Source: Roseimaritima ulvae (GTDB taxonomy: Bacteria > Planctomycetota > Planctomycetia > Pirellulales > Pirellulaceae). From it: DNA of 64,000 nt. Positions 17,668 to 27,802 of the stretch are shown piece by piece. Position 1 is the first letter of the stretch. Every line of letters begins with the position of its first letter. Position numbers and translations under genes: made by a program. The notes under the pieces are model-generated. The model searched no databases, was not told the origin of the DNA, and saw nothing but the letters and a program-made list of their open reading frames with translations. The DNA lies in the NCBI RefSeq assembly GCF_008065135.1, contig NZ_CP042914.1, positions 2,976,001-3,040,000 on the forward strand. Reading direction: 5' to 3'.

Positions 17668-20600
17668 TCAATGTTGGAACAAAAATTCGTCGGTGTTCAG
17701 CAGGGCCCAGCAGACGTCTTCCAGGCCCGCCGCGGCGTCTTCTCGCGTCTTGCAGTGCGCCAGCGCGGCCGCTCGTTCGGCTTCGCTAGGCGGGCGGCAG
17801 ACCGCGGCGCGATACAGATCGTCCAAGGCTTGTTCGATGCTTTGTCCGGCCGCAAGAGCTCGACGAAAGCGATTGTTGGGGTCACGCAGTTTGGCGTGCA
17901 CGGTATTGCCGTTAAACAACTCAATCGCCATCCCCAAATTGGAATCCTCGGTACGTTCGCAGGCGCACACCGTACTGCGTTCGGGTTGTCCAAAGACTTT
18001 TAGGAATTCCACCTTCACCACATCCGGCGCCGGCAGGTGCGTGGCTTTGGTTCCCGCCGGCAGTTTGCCCAGCGTTTGCGGTAAGCCGGTGATATGGTTC
18101 AAGGCGTCGAGCAACTGTTCGGCACTCAGCAACCGAGGCGTGTGGTGCGAAAAGTACGTCGTGTCCTGTTCGTTAAACGTGTTGGCCTGGAAGCTTGCGT
18201 GGTAGGTATTGCTGTTCAGAATCGTCCGTAACAGGTGTTTGCGATCGAAACCGTGAGCGACAAAGTCCTCGGCCAGGGCATCCAGCAGGGGAGCGTTGGC
18301 GGGCGGGTTGGAATCGCGGAAGTCGTCAATGGGATCGACGATCCCGCGAGCGAACAGGTGGCTCCATAGTCGGTTGGCTTCGATGCGGGCGAAGTAGGGA
18401 TTGTTCTCGTCGACCAACCACTCAGCGAACTTATGGCGGCGATCCAGGTCATTGGCGATTTCCAGACTGCCCTGTTGCGGCAGCCAGGGTTGCATCTTCT
18501 CACCGGTCCGCGGCTGCGTCACTTCACCGCTGGACGAGGTCCAGATAAACATCTCGCCGGGGCGTTGAGTCTTGCGTCTTTCCAAGCGATTGAAGAAGGC
18601 GCCCAGACCGTAGTAGTTATCCTGTGTCCAGCGTTCGAAGGGATGGTTGTGGCACTTCGCACATTGCAAACGGGCTCCCAGGAAAACCTGCGAGATGGTT
18701 TCCACGCACTCGTTCATGTCGGTGGCCGTGCGATAGAAGTTGGCCGGCGGATTGGACAGCGTGCTGCCACCGGCGGTCAACAGTTCCCGAGCGAATTCGT
18801 CGTAGGGCTGGTTGGTCCGCAGCGAGTCTTCGACCCAGCGATGGTATTTATAAACGCCCTCGTCGCCAACCAGTTTGCGAGTCATCTTCAGCAGGTCGCC
18901 CCACTTCAGCGCCCAGAACTTGGCGTACTCCTCACGCTCGAGCAGCTCATCGATCAACAACGCCCGTTTGTTCTCCGCCGGGTTCTCGAGAAAAGCTTTG
19001 CTTTCGGCGACCGTTGGTAGGATGCCGATCACATCCAAATACACTCGCCGCACAAATTCGGCATCGCTGCAGGTTTCCGAGGGCAGGTACTGCAACTGCT
19101 GTAGTTTGGCGTTGACCAGCTCGTCGACGTAGTTTTTGGCGGGCGGAGCGGCCCATTGAAAACCGGGTACCTGTTGCACAAACATCACAGGCGCGGATTC
19201 GATATGCTCCAGGAACCGGACCAAGATGACCGCTTCGCCACGTCCTTGAGCGCTGACCAAACCAGCGGTGTCGACAGTGGCCACGCTGGTGTTCGAGGTT
19301 TCATAGGCGGCCAGGTGCGTGACGTCACGCTGCGAACCGTCGGCGAAGTGCGCGATGACGGCCAGTTGCTGTCCGCCGGTGCCGAGCGTAAGCACGCGCT
19401 TTTCGCTGGGGTAGACTTCCAACCGAACGCAACGCGGGGTTTCGGCCGGATCCGGCTGGGCGCCCTCGGCGATCCAGTCTTTCAGCACCGCATACGCCGG
19501 GTCCTGTTCCCGCAATTGCTTGCCGCCACCGTGGGCGACTTTCATGGTGGGTTTGAGCAACAACAAACTCTGCTCGGGATCCAGGCGATTTAGCCGTCGC
19601 CCGTAGTCTTCGCGGATCAGCGTGAACTCATCCAGCTCTTTATCAAACGCTCGCAATGACAACCGGAACATCCCTTTGCCGCTGGGTGAACCATGGCAGG
19701 CACCGGCGTTGCAGCCGGCTTGAGACAACGCCACCAACACCTCGGATTCGAAATCCGTCCGCCGTTTGTTTTCCAGGTCGGTGACTTGGACGGGGATGGT
19801 TTGACTGTGCGAACCGATTTGGACAACGATTTGCGTTTCGCCGTTTGCCTTGGGATAGACCACCGTACCGCGGACCTCGGCGATTTCCGGATTGGCTGAG
19901 GTCAGCGTGGCATCGTGAGTCCAGTCGCGGGGCGTCTGGTTGGCATCCAAGCCGGTGACCACCAGTTGCGTGCGATCTTTAATATCGGTGAAGGTGAAGG
20001 CGGCGGGTTGCACTTCGACTTGTTGCGGAGCGGCGATGACGGTCAGTGGCGCGGATTGTCCGGGAACCGTAAAGTCCGTGCCTTGGAACTTGCTGGCAGC
20101 CTGGAATTCCAACACCAGGTTCTGAGCGGCTGCGACGTCGGCGGCGGCCTCCAATTCGAATTCAATCTGATCTTGGTCGGCGGCGATGGTCAGGGGATTC
20201 GGTGCGGTGACGCCGGTTGGCAGGTTGGACCAGGTGATGGTGACCGGTTGAGGATCGTCACCGAGGCGTTGAACTTTGATCGTGCGTTTGGTTTTTTGAC
20301 CGGCAATCAGTGGTTGGTCAGATTCCAGTTGCACTGTCAGCGGATCAAACCATTCGACGGGCAGGTCGACACGGTCGATGCGGCCGCGACCCTGGAACTG
20401 TGAATACACCAACAGCGGCAACTGCGGAATTGTTTCGTTGGCGTCTCCACTGCGCGTCAGCGTGGCGGCGTAAGCGTCTTTGTCGGCTTTAACCGTTAGG
20501 TTCCAGCCTGCGGGCAAGGCGTGCGGCAAAACGGTCACGGCGGCTTTGAATTCAGCGTTGATGCGTTTCAGCTGGAGCGTCGTGGCGAACTGTTTTAAGG

Positions 20601-22290
20601 GACTGGCAAACGACAGCGGTGTGGGCGATTCCAATGCGGCGTACGGATCGCGGGCCGGCACAGCGGCGAGCTGGATCAGGCCATCCTTCCAGTCGTCGGG
20701 GAATGGCACGTGTGGGGTTTTGACGCGACGCAACGCCAAACTGTTCAGTCGCGCTTGGTTGTCGGGCTGGTCGACGGCTTGTCCGAGAATCGAAACCAGA
20801 GCGAGATCTTGGGCGGCCCACTTGTCGTCGGCGGTGATGTAGACCTTGGCTTCCGCAGCTTTGGCGGGAATCCGTGGATTTAAAATGTGCAGCCCCGGGA
20901 TCGCTGGCGAGAGGCTCAGATCGATCGCTCCATCGTATCCAAAGCGTTGCACCTGAACGTCGATGGCCGTGGCGCCATGAACGGGTTCTATGGGAAAACT
21001 TTCTGGGGCTTTCGCGTCCGGTTTGAGCACGAGCGCAAAGGAACCGGCCGGCGCCAGATCGATCCAGTAACCAAAACCCGTGCCGCTGCGTCCCAGCAGA
21101 TCGCTGACCTGCAATTGATAAACACCGTCGTCGGGAAACGTGAAGTCGAAGGCCCATTCGTCGTCGTTGGTTACTTTGGTTTCCGCGACCGGCTGGCCCT
21201 GAGCGTTCAGCAAACGCATCTTCAGCAGAGTGGCGCAGCCCAGGCTACGGGTCCGCGACTGGAATCGCAATGCAGCGCCTTTGACACCTTGGACCGCGTA
21301 TTGATCGCTCTGTTGCGGTTCGCTCAGCCGACCGCTGATGCCGATCGGAAAGCTTATCGCCGCCGCTTTTTCCGGCTTCGTTTCCGGTTCAACGAATTGG
21401 TTCGTACCTTGAATCCGGAGTGGCACCCACGCAGAAGCTTGGCCACCGGAGATGCGGGCGGCGACGTTGGTTTGCGAGTTGGTGGAGCCGGCGGGAAAGG
21501 CCACGTCGATCGCTTCGGCGGGCACGCCGTCGCTGGTTTCAAACTGCAGCTTCACCGGCTGATCGGCCTGCACCGCCAGCGGGAAAGCATGTTCGAGCAG
21601 CGGGAAGTCACCGACTCGCAAGTGATATCGTCCGCCGGCCGCGTAGCTGTTTTCGCGGACTTCCAACAGGTAGTCGCCGGCCGTTTCGAAGGTCACGCTG
21701 CAGCGGCAGTCCGGCCCCACCGCGTCATCATCCGCCGAAGCCAGACGGTTGCCCGCCATGTCCAAGACGTTCAGCAGCGGGTCCATCTTCGATTCCAAAG
21801 CCTGGGTCAGAACCTCCACCGCCACCCGTTGGCCGGCGGCGACGGAGATCTTGTAGAAATCGCTTTTGGCACCATCGCTGATCCCATCGACGGCCGTGTG
21901 CGGCGGAATCGCTTGTGCGGTTTCCGGCGTATGGTTGTTGCCGGCATCGGCGATGGTCGGCAGGTCGTCGACCAATAACAACAGCGGCGCCGAGGGACCG
22001 GCGGCGGTGGCAGTCCAGATGCCCAGCGGCCCGGGCGGAGTGGTTTCGGGCAGCGTCAGCACCACGATGGCTTTGTCCGCTTCCGCCGATTCCACCTGTA
22101 ACTTGACATCGGGCCGGTTGCTGACGGCGCGCAATGAGGCATCCAGCCCTTTGCCGGTGAAAGTTAAACGCGTGGTTTCACTAGGCCGAACCGAACGTGG
22201 CTGGACATCGGTAACGGCGGCCGTGGCGAGCGGAGAAATGACCAGCAGGAATGCGGCGGTAATAAAACCCGCCAGCGTGCGCGTGTGCAT
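17668..22290 (-). CDS. Giant secreted PPC-BIG2-DUF1549-DUF1553 protein
   Basis: 1540 residues. Signal peptide 'MHTRTLAGFITAAFLLVISPLATAA'; two PPC-like beta domains in the N-terminal third ('SDFYKISVAAGQRVAVEVLTQ', 'SDQYAVQGVKGAALRF'); a haem-like 'CNAGACHGSPSGKGMF' in the middle; a BIG2-like Ig domain ('YETSNTSVATVDTAGLVSAQGRGEAVI'); then DUF1549 ('FVRRVYLDVIGILPTVAE', 'CAKCHNHPFERWTQDNYYGLGAFF') and DUF1553 ('FAEWLVDENNPYFARIEANRLWSHLFARGIVDPIDDFR'). This architecture is nearly restricted to planctomycetes and allies; its biochemical role is unknown. It is followed by the WD40 gene and preceded by two DUF1501 genes. Confidence 0.93.
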   Translation of the reverse strand: MHTRTLAGFITAAFLLVISPLATAAVTDVQPRSVRPSETTRLTFTGKGLDASLRAVSNRPDVKLQVESAEADKAIVVLTLPETTPPGPLGIWTATAAGPSAPLLLLVDDLPTIADAGNNHTPETAQAIPPHTAVDGISDGAKSDFYKISVAAGQRVAVEVLTQALESKMDPLLNVLDMAGNRLASADDDAVGPDCRCSVTFETAGDYLLEVRENSYAAGGRYHLRVGDFPLLEHAFPLAVQADQPVKLQFETSDGVPAEAIDVAFPAGSTNSQTNVAARISGGQASAWVPLRIQGTNQFVEPETKPEKAAAISFPIGISGRLSEPQQSDQYAVQGVKGAALRFQSRTRSLGCATLLKMRLLNAQGQPVAETKVTNDDEWAFDFTFPDDGVYQLQVSDLLGRSGTGFGYWIDLAPAGSFALVLKPDAKAPESFPIEPVHGATAIDVQVQRFGYDGAIDLSLSPAIPGLHILNPRIPAKAAEAKVYITADDKWAAQDLALVSILGQAVDQPDNQARLNSLALRRVKTPHVPFPDDWKDGLIQLAAVPARDPYAALESPTPLSFASPLKQFATTLQLKRINAEFKAAVTVLPHALPAGWNLTVKADKDAYAATLTRSGDANETIPQLPLLVYSQFQGRGRIDRVDLPVEWFDPLTVQLESDQPLIAGQKTKRTIKVQRLGDDPQPVTITWSNLPTGVTAPNPLTIAADQDQIEFELEAAADVAAAQNLVLEFQAASKFQGTDFTVPGQSAPLTVIAAPQQVEVQPAAFTFTDIKDRTQLVVTGLDANQTPRDWTHDATLTSANPEIAEVRGTVVYPKANGETQIVVQIGSHSQTIPVQVTDLENKRRTDFESEVLVALSQAGCNAGACHGSPSGKGMFRLSLRAFDKELDEFTLIREDYGRRLNRLDPEQSLLLLKPTMKVAHGGGKQLREQDPAYAVLKDWIAEGAQPDPAETPRCVRLEVYPSEKRVLTLGTGGQQLAVIAHFADGSQRDVTHLAAYETSNTSVATVDTAGLVSAQGRGEAVILVRFLEHIESAPVMFVQQVPGFQWAAPPAKNYVDELVNAKLQQLQYLPSETCSDAEFVRRVYLDVIGILPTVAESKAFLENPAENKRALLIDELLEREEYAKFWALKWGDLLKMTRKLVGDEGVYKYHRWVEDSLRTNQPYDEFARELLTAGGSTLSNPPANFYRTATDMNECVETISQVFLGARLQCAKCHNHPFERWTQDNYYGLGAFFNRLERRKTQRPGEMFIWTSSSGEVTQPRTGEKMQPWLPQQGSLEIANDLDRRHKFAEWLVDENNPYFARIEANRLWSHLFARGIVDPIDDFRDSNPPANAPLLDALAEDFVAHGFDRKHLLRTILNSNTYHASFQANTFNEQDTTYFSHHTPRLLSAEQLLDALNHITGLPQTLGKLPAGTKATHLPAPDVVKVEFLKVFGQPERSTVCACERTEDSNLGMAIELFNGNTVHAKLRDPNNRFRRALAAGQSIEQALDDLYRAAVCRPPSEAERAAALAHCKTREDAAAGLEDVCWALLNTDEFLFQH

Positions 22291-22302
22291 AAAACGTACC
22301 TG

Positions 22303-23772
22303 TTAGGTTAAGCCGGCGATGGGCTGACCATGATAAATAGCGTGGGGGCGTTCTTGGGCATCGTGCCAGACCGCGGTTGCCGGAATGCCCAGGGCATCGT
22401 AGATGGTGGCGGCGAAGTTTTCGGGCTTCACCGGCTGGGCGGAAGGGTAGGCTCCGTGCGCATCGCTTTCGCCGACCACCGTTCCGCCACGAATGCCACC
22501 GCCGGCGAACCAGACCGATTGGACGGCGCCCCAGTGGTCGCGACCGGGCAATTTGTAAGCGTTTTTCAGCAGCGTGATCTGGGGCGTGCGTCCAAACTCG
22601 CCGGCCATCACAATCAATGTCTCGTCCAGTTCACCGCTGGCCTGCAGATCGTCCAACAGCGCTGAAACCGCCCGATCGGTCGGCGGAAAGAGATTGTTTT
22701 TCAGGTGCGGGAAAGCGTTGCCGTGCGTATCCCAGGTCTCGTCATTACCCAGGTTGACCTGCACCAACCGGACCCCAGAAGCGACCAGCCGGCGAGCCAT
22801 CAACAGCGACCAACCGAAGGAGTTGCGGCCGTATCGCTCGAGTGATTTTTCGTCCGCGTTGGTGACGTCCAGCGCGCTGTGGACCCGCGAATCGGTCAAC
22901 AGCGACACGGCTCCCTGTCGCAGCCGATCGAATTGTTGCGTTTCGGCGAAGCCGGCCAGCTGACGTTGCTGGGTACGCAACGTCTGCAACAGTTCAAGCC
23001 GCCCCGAAATCTGTCGCATCCCGAGTCCCTCAGGCAGTTGCATCTGAGGAGCCTGGAAGATCCGTGGATCGGGTTTGCCACGATCCTGATGGTCAAAGCT
23101 GAACTCGGGGAAGGCGCCGTAGGAGGTGTTATGGAACGAAGACGCTTCGACCATCCAGGGATCATAGACGGCACCCATCGCTCCGGCATGTTGTCCGGGA
23201 ATCACACGGCCGGAATTGTGAACCAAGCGTTCAGGAATCACGGCCGCCGAGGGCAGGTTGTTGCGTGGGGGGACGATGCGACCGGCGATCGCCGCGATCG
23301 AGGGATGATCGGTGCGGCTGGGATTGTTGGGGCTGAACCCAGTGGGCAGGTCCGAATGGCCGGTCAGCATAATGTGATGGGCGGCCGAGTGTTCGTTGGA
23401 GCTGTGCGTTAACGACCGGCACAACGCCCACTGTTCGCTTCGCTGGGCCAGCATCGGCAGGTGTTCGCAGATTTGCAGCCCCGGAGTGCGGGTCGCGATC
23501 GGGCGAAATTCGCCGCGGATGTTCTCCGGTGCATTCGGCTTCATGTCAAAGCTTTCGTGCTGAGCCAAGCCGCCGGAGAGAAAAATGAAAATGCATGACT
23601 TGGCTTTGCCCGTTGGCGCTGGACCCTCGGCCGCCTGAGCTTCACGCAAGCCCTGCAGGTGGTTCATGCCCAGACCCAAGATGCCTATCGCGCCGGCTTG
23701 CAACGCGGTTCTGCGCGTGGTGCGGAGCGGATGTTGCGATTGGGAATCCGAGCAGGAGGTGGGGCGGGTCAT
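22303..23772 (-). CDS. DUF1501 secreted sulfatase-like protein (downstream copy)
   Basis: 489 residues with a twin-arginine leader ('TTRRTALQAGAIGILGLGMNHL'). Core DUF1501 motifs: 'SCIFIFLSGGLAQHESFDMKPNAPENIRGEF', 'LTHSSNEHSAAHHIMLTG', 'VMAGEFGRTPQI', 'GRDHWGAVQSVWFAGGGIRGG'. Alkaline-phosphatase/sulfatase-like fold by family knowledge; no substrate is established. Its ATG overlaps the TGA of the upstream DUF1501 gene (23769-23772), and the giant DUF1549 gene starts 12 bases after its stop. Confidence 0.93.
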   Translation of the reverse strand: MTRPTSCSDSQSQHPLRTTRRTALQAGAIGILGLGMNHLQGLREAQAAEGPAPTGKAKSCIFIFLSGGLAQHESFDMKPNAPENIRGEFRPIATRTPGLQICEHLPMLAQRSEQWALCRSLTHSSNEHSAAHHIMLTGHSDLPTGFSPNNPSRTDHPSIAAIAGRIVPPRNNLPSAAVIPERLVHNSGRVIPGQHAGAMGAVYDPWMVEASSFHNTSYGAFPEFSFDHQDRGKPDPRIFQAPQMQLPEGLGMRQISGRLELLQTLRTQQRQLAGFAETQQFDRLRQGAVSLLTDSRVHSALDVTNADEKSLERYGRNSFGWSLLMARRLVASGVRLVQVNLGNDETWDTHGNAFPHLKNNLFPPTDRAVSALLDDLQASGELDETLIVMAGEFGRTPQITLLKNAYKLPGRDHWGAVQSVWFAGGGIRGGTVVGESDAHGAYPSAQPVKPENFAATIYDALGIPATAVWHDAQERPHAIYHGQPIAGLT

Positions 23773-25145
23773 GCGGAAGTTCCCGTATACAGGGGAGCGA
23801 TCACGTTGCCGTTGAGCAGATGGTGGGGGCGCTGAAGCGGATCGTAGATGGCGACGTCCTGGTCGACGCCCAGTCCGCTAAGCATCGTGGTCAGGACATC
23901 GGCGGGGGACCAGCATCGGGTCACGGGGTAGGCGGCTTGATGATCGGTTTGCCCGATCACCTGCCCGCCGGCAATCCCCGCACCGGCAAACAATCCTGAA
24001 TAGGCATGGGCCCAGTGATCACGACCCGGGATGGTTTGACCGGGCAGCGTCGATACCTTGGGCGTGCGACCGAATTCTCCCATCACCACCACCATCGTTT
24101 CCTCCAGCCGGCCGGAAGCTTCGAGGTCATCCATCAGCGCGGCCAAGCCTTGGTCCAGCTGTGGCAACAGTCGGTTTTTCAGTTTGCCCCAATTGTCGGT
24201 ATGCGTGTCCCAGGTTTGCACGATCCCCATGGCGGCCTGGACCACCGGCACCCCGGCTTCGATCAAACGTTTCGCCAGCAGCAACGATTGACCAAACTGA
24301 TTGCGTCCGTACCGTTCTCGCGTTTCATCCGTTTCTTTGGCCATCTCGAAGGCGTCGACCACGTTGCCCGAGGTCAGCAGATCAAAGGCGGCTTGCTGTT
24401 GATCATGGAAGGCACTGACGGGACCGTTTGAACGGACATCGGACCGATTGAAGGTGTCCAGCAATTGGCGGCGGGTTTGCAGGCGGTCGCGAGTGACCCC
24501 TTCACGCATCGCCAGAGCTTGCATGCGAAATGCGGCGTTGTTGGGGTTACCGTTGATTTGCCAGGGATCGTGTTTGGCGCCCAGGAAACCAGCGTGTTGT
24601 CCCGGCCAGGTCAGCGGGCCTTCGATGAAATAGTTGGGCAACGACACCGCGGTGGGAATGCCATCGGTGGGCGGTTTGATGAAATCCAGTGCCGAGGCAA
24701 AGTTAGGGAAGTCGCTGCGGCTTTCCACGCGATCGAGGTCGCTGCCACCGCGCGGCACCGGCGTCGGTCGCCCGGTCAACGCCACGTGCGTGGCCAATAG
24801 GTGGTTGTGTTCTTTGTGGGCCAACGTCCGCACCATCGCCCAACGCTGCGCCTGCTGCGCCAGTTTGGGCATGTGTTCACAGATTGCCACGCCGGGGATG
24901 GCGGTGGAGGTCGCTGAGAACTCGCCGCGGACTTCTTCGGGCGCGTTTGGTTTGGGGTCCCACATGTCCAGTTGACTGGGGCCGCCGCTGAGCATCACCA
25001 GCAACACGCTCTTGGCACGACCTTTGCCAGCCAGCTGTTTGCCTTCGGCGGCTGTCGCCGGCAAATTGGGCAGCGAGCAACCGACAACACCAGCGGCTCC
25101 GATGCGGAGGAAACCGCGTCGATCCGACACATACTTAGGAAGCAT
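23769..25145 (-). CDS. DUF1501 secreted sulfatase-like protein (upstream copy)
   Basis: 458 residues from ATG 25145, chosen because the Tat leader 'SDRRGFLRIGAAGVVGCSLP' follows within a few residues; the frame stays open for 154 further codons of low-complexity arginine-rich sequence that is not protein-like. Motifs: 'SVLLVMLSGGPSQLDMWDPKPNAPEEVRGEF', 'HKEHNHLLATHVALTG', 'VVMGEFGRTPKV', 'GRDHWAHAYSGLFAGAGIAGG'. It heads the four-gene secreted operon and is a diverged paralogue of the next gene. Confidence 0.92.
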   Translation of the reverse strand: MLPKYVSDRRGFLRIGAAGVVGCSLPNLPATAAEGKQLAGKGRAKSVLLVMLSGGPSQLDMWDPKPNAPEEVRGEFSATSTAIPGVAICEHMPKLAQQAQRWAMVRTLAHKEHNHLLATHVALTGRPTPVPRGGSDLDRVESRSDFPNFASALDFIKPPTDGIPTAVSLPNYFIEGPLTWPGQHAGFLGAKHDPWQINGNPNNAAFRMQALAMREGVTRDRLQTRRQLLDTFNRSDVRSNGPVSAFHDQQQAAFDLLTSGNVVDAFEMAKETDETRERYGRNQFGQSLLLAKRLIEAGVPVVQAAMGIVQTWDTHTDNWGKLKNRLLPQLDQGLAALMDDLEASGRLEETMVVVMGEFGRTPKVSTLPGQTIPGRDHWAHAYSGLFAGAGIAGGQVIGQTDHQAAYPVTRCWSPADVLTTMLSGLGVDQDVAIYDPLQRPHHLLNGNVIAPLYTGTSA

Positions 25146-25369
25146 GGGAAAGCTCAATTGGGCGGGAGGAGGCACAGCGTGCGGTGGGAAGTGGCCCATT
25201 ATAGCCGATAGGATTGTCGCAATGCATCCATAGCGGAAATTTGTCGGTTGCCGCGGATTCACCGGCAAAATCGTCGCCGCGGTTGCTGAGCTACAGTTTA
25301 GGCGTGGTCGTGTCCGGAGAACGGCGACACACCGGGGATCCCCAACGTATCGCGGATGGAGATAAAGAC

Positions 25370-26140
25370 GTGCAAGCAATTCTTCGCAGCCGACTGCAGC
25401 AGGCCTACGCCGGCGGATTCGGATTACTGCGCCGCATCCCCAACACCACCGCCTGGCGAACTTTGGGACATCTGCAATCGCTGTCCGCAGCCGATCGCCT
25501 TGCCGCCTTCGATACCTGTGCGGAAATCGCAACAGAGAACATTGAATTCGCGTTGGAGTTGGGGACGCCAACCGCTGCCGCGACCGGTTCGGCGACCGCC
25601 AAGTCACCTCGAGCCGTGCTTTTTGACGAGGTCTTTTCGGTTCAAGATTGGTCTGCTTTTCCCGACCGATTCATGCGCCAGTTCAACCTCGATGCGGCGG
25701 GGCTTGCGCGGATGGTGGAGCCGTCGCGTGTGGAGAGCATTCTCGCATGTCCGCCGTCGGTGGTAGCGAAAGCGGGAGCGATTCGCAAAACGCTGCACGG
25801 CTACCTGAAGACGCATCATCAAGCGGAATTTCAGAATCGGGGCGGGGGAGTCTGGGCGTGTATCGGCCGAGTAGCCGACAAGCCGTTCGCGTTGAGTCTG
25901 GACTACGGCGGCCGGGGCTCTGGATTTAGCTACGGCGTTCAATTTCCGCGGCACGCAGAGATCGATTATCAAGGCAACGCACTTACGCTGGAATCCTGCT
26001 ATGGCTTTCCCAGCGGCAGGTGGGATTTTCCGCTGGCCGACGAATTGCCTCGGTTGTGCGAAACGCTCACGCAGGTCATCAGCGAACTGCAAGCCATCCA
26101 CGATGCGATCCTAGAGGCGGACAGAACCTCGTCGCCGTAG
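25370..26140 (+). CDS. Protein of unknown function
   Basis: About 256 residues if started at GTG 25370, which has GGAG 8 bases upstream; the frame opens earlier at 25214 but without a ribosome binding site. Cytoplasmic by composition. 'LGHLQSLSAADRLAAFDTCAEIA' suggests a helical N-terminus, and the C-terminal half ('GGGVWACIGRVADKPFALSLDYGGRGSGFSYGVQF') looks beta-rich. No family recognised. It is the last chromosomal gene before the integron. Confidence 0.65.
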   Translation: MQAILRSRLQQAYAGGFGLLRRIPNTTAWRTLGHLQSLSAADRLAAFDTCAEIATENIEFALELGTPTAAATGSATAKSPRAVLFDEVFSVQDWSAFPDRFMRQFNLDAAGLARMVEPSRVESILACPPSVVAKAGAIRKTLHGYLKTHHQAEFQNRGGGVWACIGRVADKPFALSLDYGGRGSGFSYGVQFPRHAEIDYQGNALTLESCYGFPSGRWDFPLADELPRLCETLTQVISELQAIHDAILEADRTSSP

Positions 26141-26325
26141 CCACGCTCGTCAGAGCATTAACAAGGCGAGCGGTAAATGCCCCCGGACATTGTTGCCGGG
26201 ATATGCCGGCGACTGGTTCGTCTATAAACGCTGGACATTGGCTTCGAGCGCTGCTAAACGCTGCGGAAGATGCCCGTGGTATTGTGAGCTGGTAGCGATG
26301 CGTCAGCACTCCATGCCACAATCCT

Positions 26326-27696
26326 TTAGTGCCTTGTTTGCCGGCTGCGCAATTCACGATCGTGAACGAGAGTATCCATGGGGCTCTTAATGCTGTCGCC
26401 TAGCTGATGGCTGACATGTACATATTTCATCGTCGTCTCGATGTCTTTGTGCCCCATCAATTTTTGGACCGTCGAAATATCCGTTCCCGCCTCTACCAAG
26501 TGGGTCGCAAAGCTGTGCCTTAAGCTGTGGGGAACGCCGTGTTTGGGAATCCCTGCGTGTCGCAAAGCTATCTTAAAGGCGTTTGCAAATTGCTCTTCGG
26601 CAATGTGATGACGCCATACCTGGCCACTGCGTTTGTCCCGACATCGCTGCCGCGATGGAAACACCCACTTCCAGGCCAGTTCCTGGCAGGCATTGGGATA
26701 TTTTCTAGCAAGTGCATACGGCAAATACACCTGCGGATAGCCTTCGTCGACGTCGATGCGATGTAACCGAGCGGCGACATCTATCTGACTCTTTAGAGGG
26801 TCGATTGCAAGCTCTGGCAAGAAGGTGATGCGATCTTTCTCTCCTTTTCCGTTCCGCACCACGATATGCCCTTCGTCGAAGCAGATGTCCTTAATCCGAA
26901 GTCGTCGGCACTCTTTATGACGTAGGCCAGCACCATAAATCAACAGAAACATCAGTCGATGCACACCCACGAAATGAACCAGCAAACGATCGATTTCTTT
27001 GCGACTAAACCAAACCGGAATCTGCTCGCTCCGCCGAGCACGCACTGCATTTAAGAAACCGAGTTGCTTGCCAAGAACACATTGGTAGAAGAACAGCAGT
27101 CCCGATTGCGCTTGATTTTGCGTACTCGCCGAGACGTTGCCTTCGACGGCAAGCGAGGTCAGGTAGGTACCAATGTCCTTCTCATCAAACTGGTCCAACT
27201 CGCCCGAGTTGACGTATTTAGAGAATCGCTTGACCCAGCGGACGTAAGCTTTTTCGGTTGCCGCTGCATAATGCAACACCCGCATTTCTCCACGCATCGT
27301 CTGAATGAACAGCGGTTCGTTGCGATTGAAATTGCCCCGCAACTTTGCCAATTCGTCAGGCGTCGGAGGTGCCTCCAGGTCGATGTTACGCTCCTTTCTG
27401 CCCAGCCGCGCCAAGATCATCACCATTTCGGACAGATCAGGCTCGGAACGCCGGAGCACGAAATCGCGATAAAATTCCACGGCACGTACCGCCTGCCAGC
27501 GCTGCCAGGCAGGGGCGCCGTTGGCGAGCAATGACCGGGAAAATTTGACGACCAAATCCTTGTTGACCGGCAGATCGTCCACCAAGCCATTGCGAATCCC
27601 CAAGGCGTACCGTCTCAACCAGCGAGGAAACCAAATTTGATCATTGTCGCCGAGTCGATCCCCAAGCACTTCACGTTCAAATTGAGCCAAAGACAT
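26326..27696 (-). CDS. intI: Integron integrase with N-terminal extension
   Basis: 456 residues from ATG 27696, with a GGGGGG stretch about 8 bases upstream; the open frame continues to 27804. Tyrosine-recombinase catalytic residues are visible: Arg in 'GAGLRHKECRRLRIKDI', 'HSLRHSFATHL', His in 'LMGHKDIETTMKYVHV' and the nucleophile Tyr in 'MKYVHV'. The integron-specific insertion is present ('YLPYALARKYPNACQELAWKWVFPS'). The usual IntI start is recognisable inside the protein ('MRVLHYAAATEKAYVRWVKRF'), so about 125 residues precede the normal ~330-residue body. It reads away from the cassette array, as in other chromosomal integrons. Confidence 0.96.
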   Translation of the reverse strand: MSLAQFEREVLGDRLGDNDQIWFPRWLRRYALGIRNGLVDDLPVNKDLVVKFSRSLLANGAPAWQRWQAVRAVEFYRDFVLRRSEPDLSEMVMILARLGRKERNIDLEAPPTPDELAKLRGNFNRNEPLFIQTMRGEMRVLHYAAATEKAYVRWVKRFSKYVNSGELDQFDEKDIGTYLTSLAVEGNVSASTQNQAQSGLLFFYQCVLGKQLGFLNAVRARRSEQIPVWFSRKEIDRLLVHFVGVHRLMFLLIYGAGLRHKECRRLRIKDICFDEGHIVVRNGKGEKDRITFLPELAIDPLKSQIDVAARLHRIDVDEGYPQVYLPYALARKYPNACQELAWKWVFPSRQRCRDKRSGQVWRHHIAEEQFANAFKIALRHAGIPKHGVPHSLRHSFATHLVEAGTDISTVQKLMGHKDIETTMKYVHVSHQLGDSIKSPMDTLVHDRELRSRQTRH

Positions 27697-27802
27697 TCTA
27701 AGCCCCCCAAGTACCCGAACCAGAAAAGTACACGCCCGTCCAGATGGTGTTCTTTGTATACCATCTCGGGGGAGAACGCAAACAACTTGACTGACAAGGG
27801 GC

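Noticed and set aside
23769-25607. Extended 612-residue version of the upstream DUF1501 protein
   Set aside because: The added N-terminus is arginine-rich non-protein-like sequence and would bury the Tat leader.
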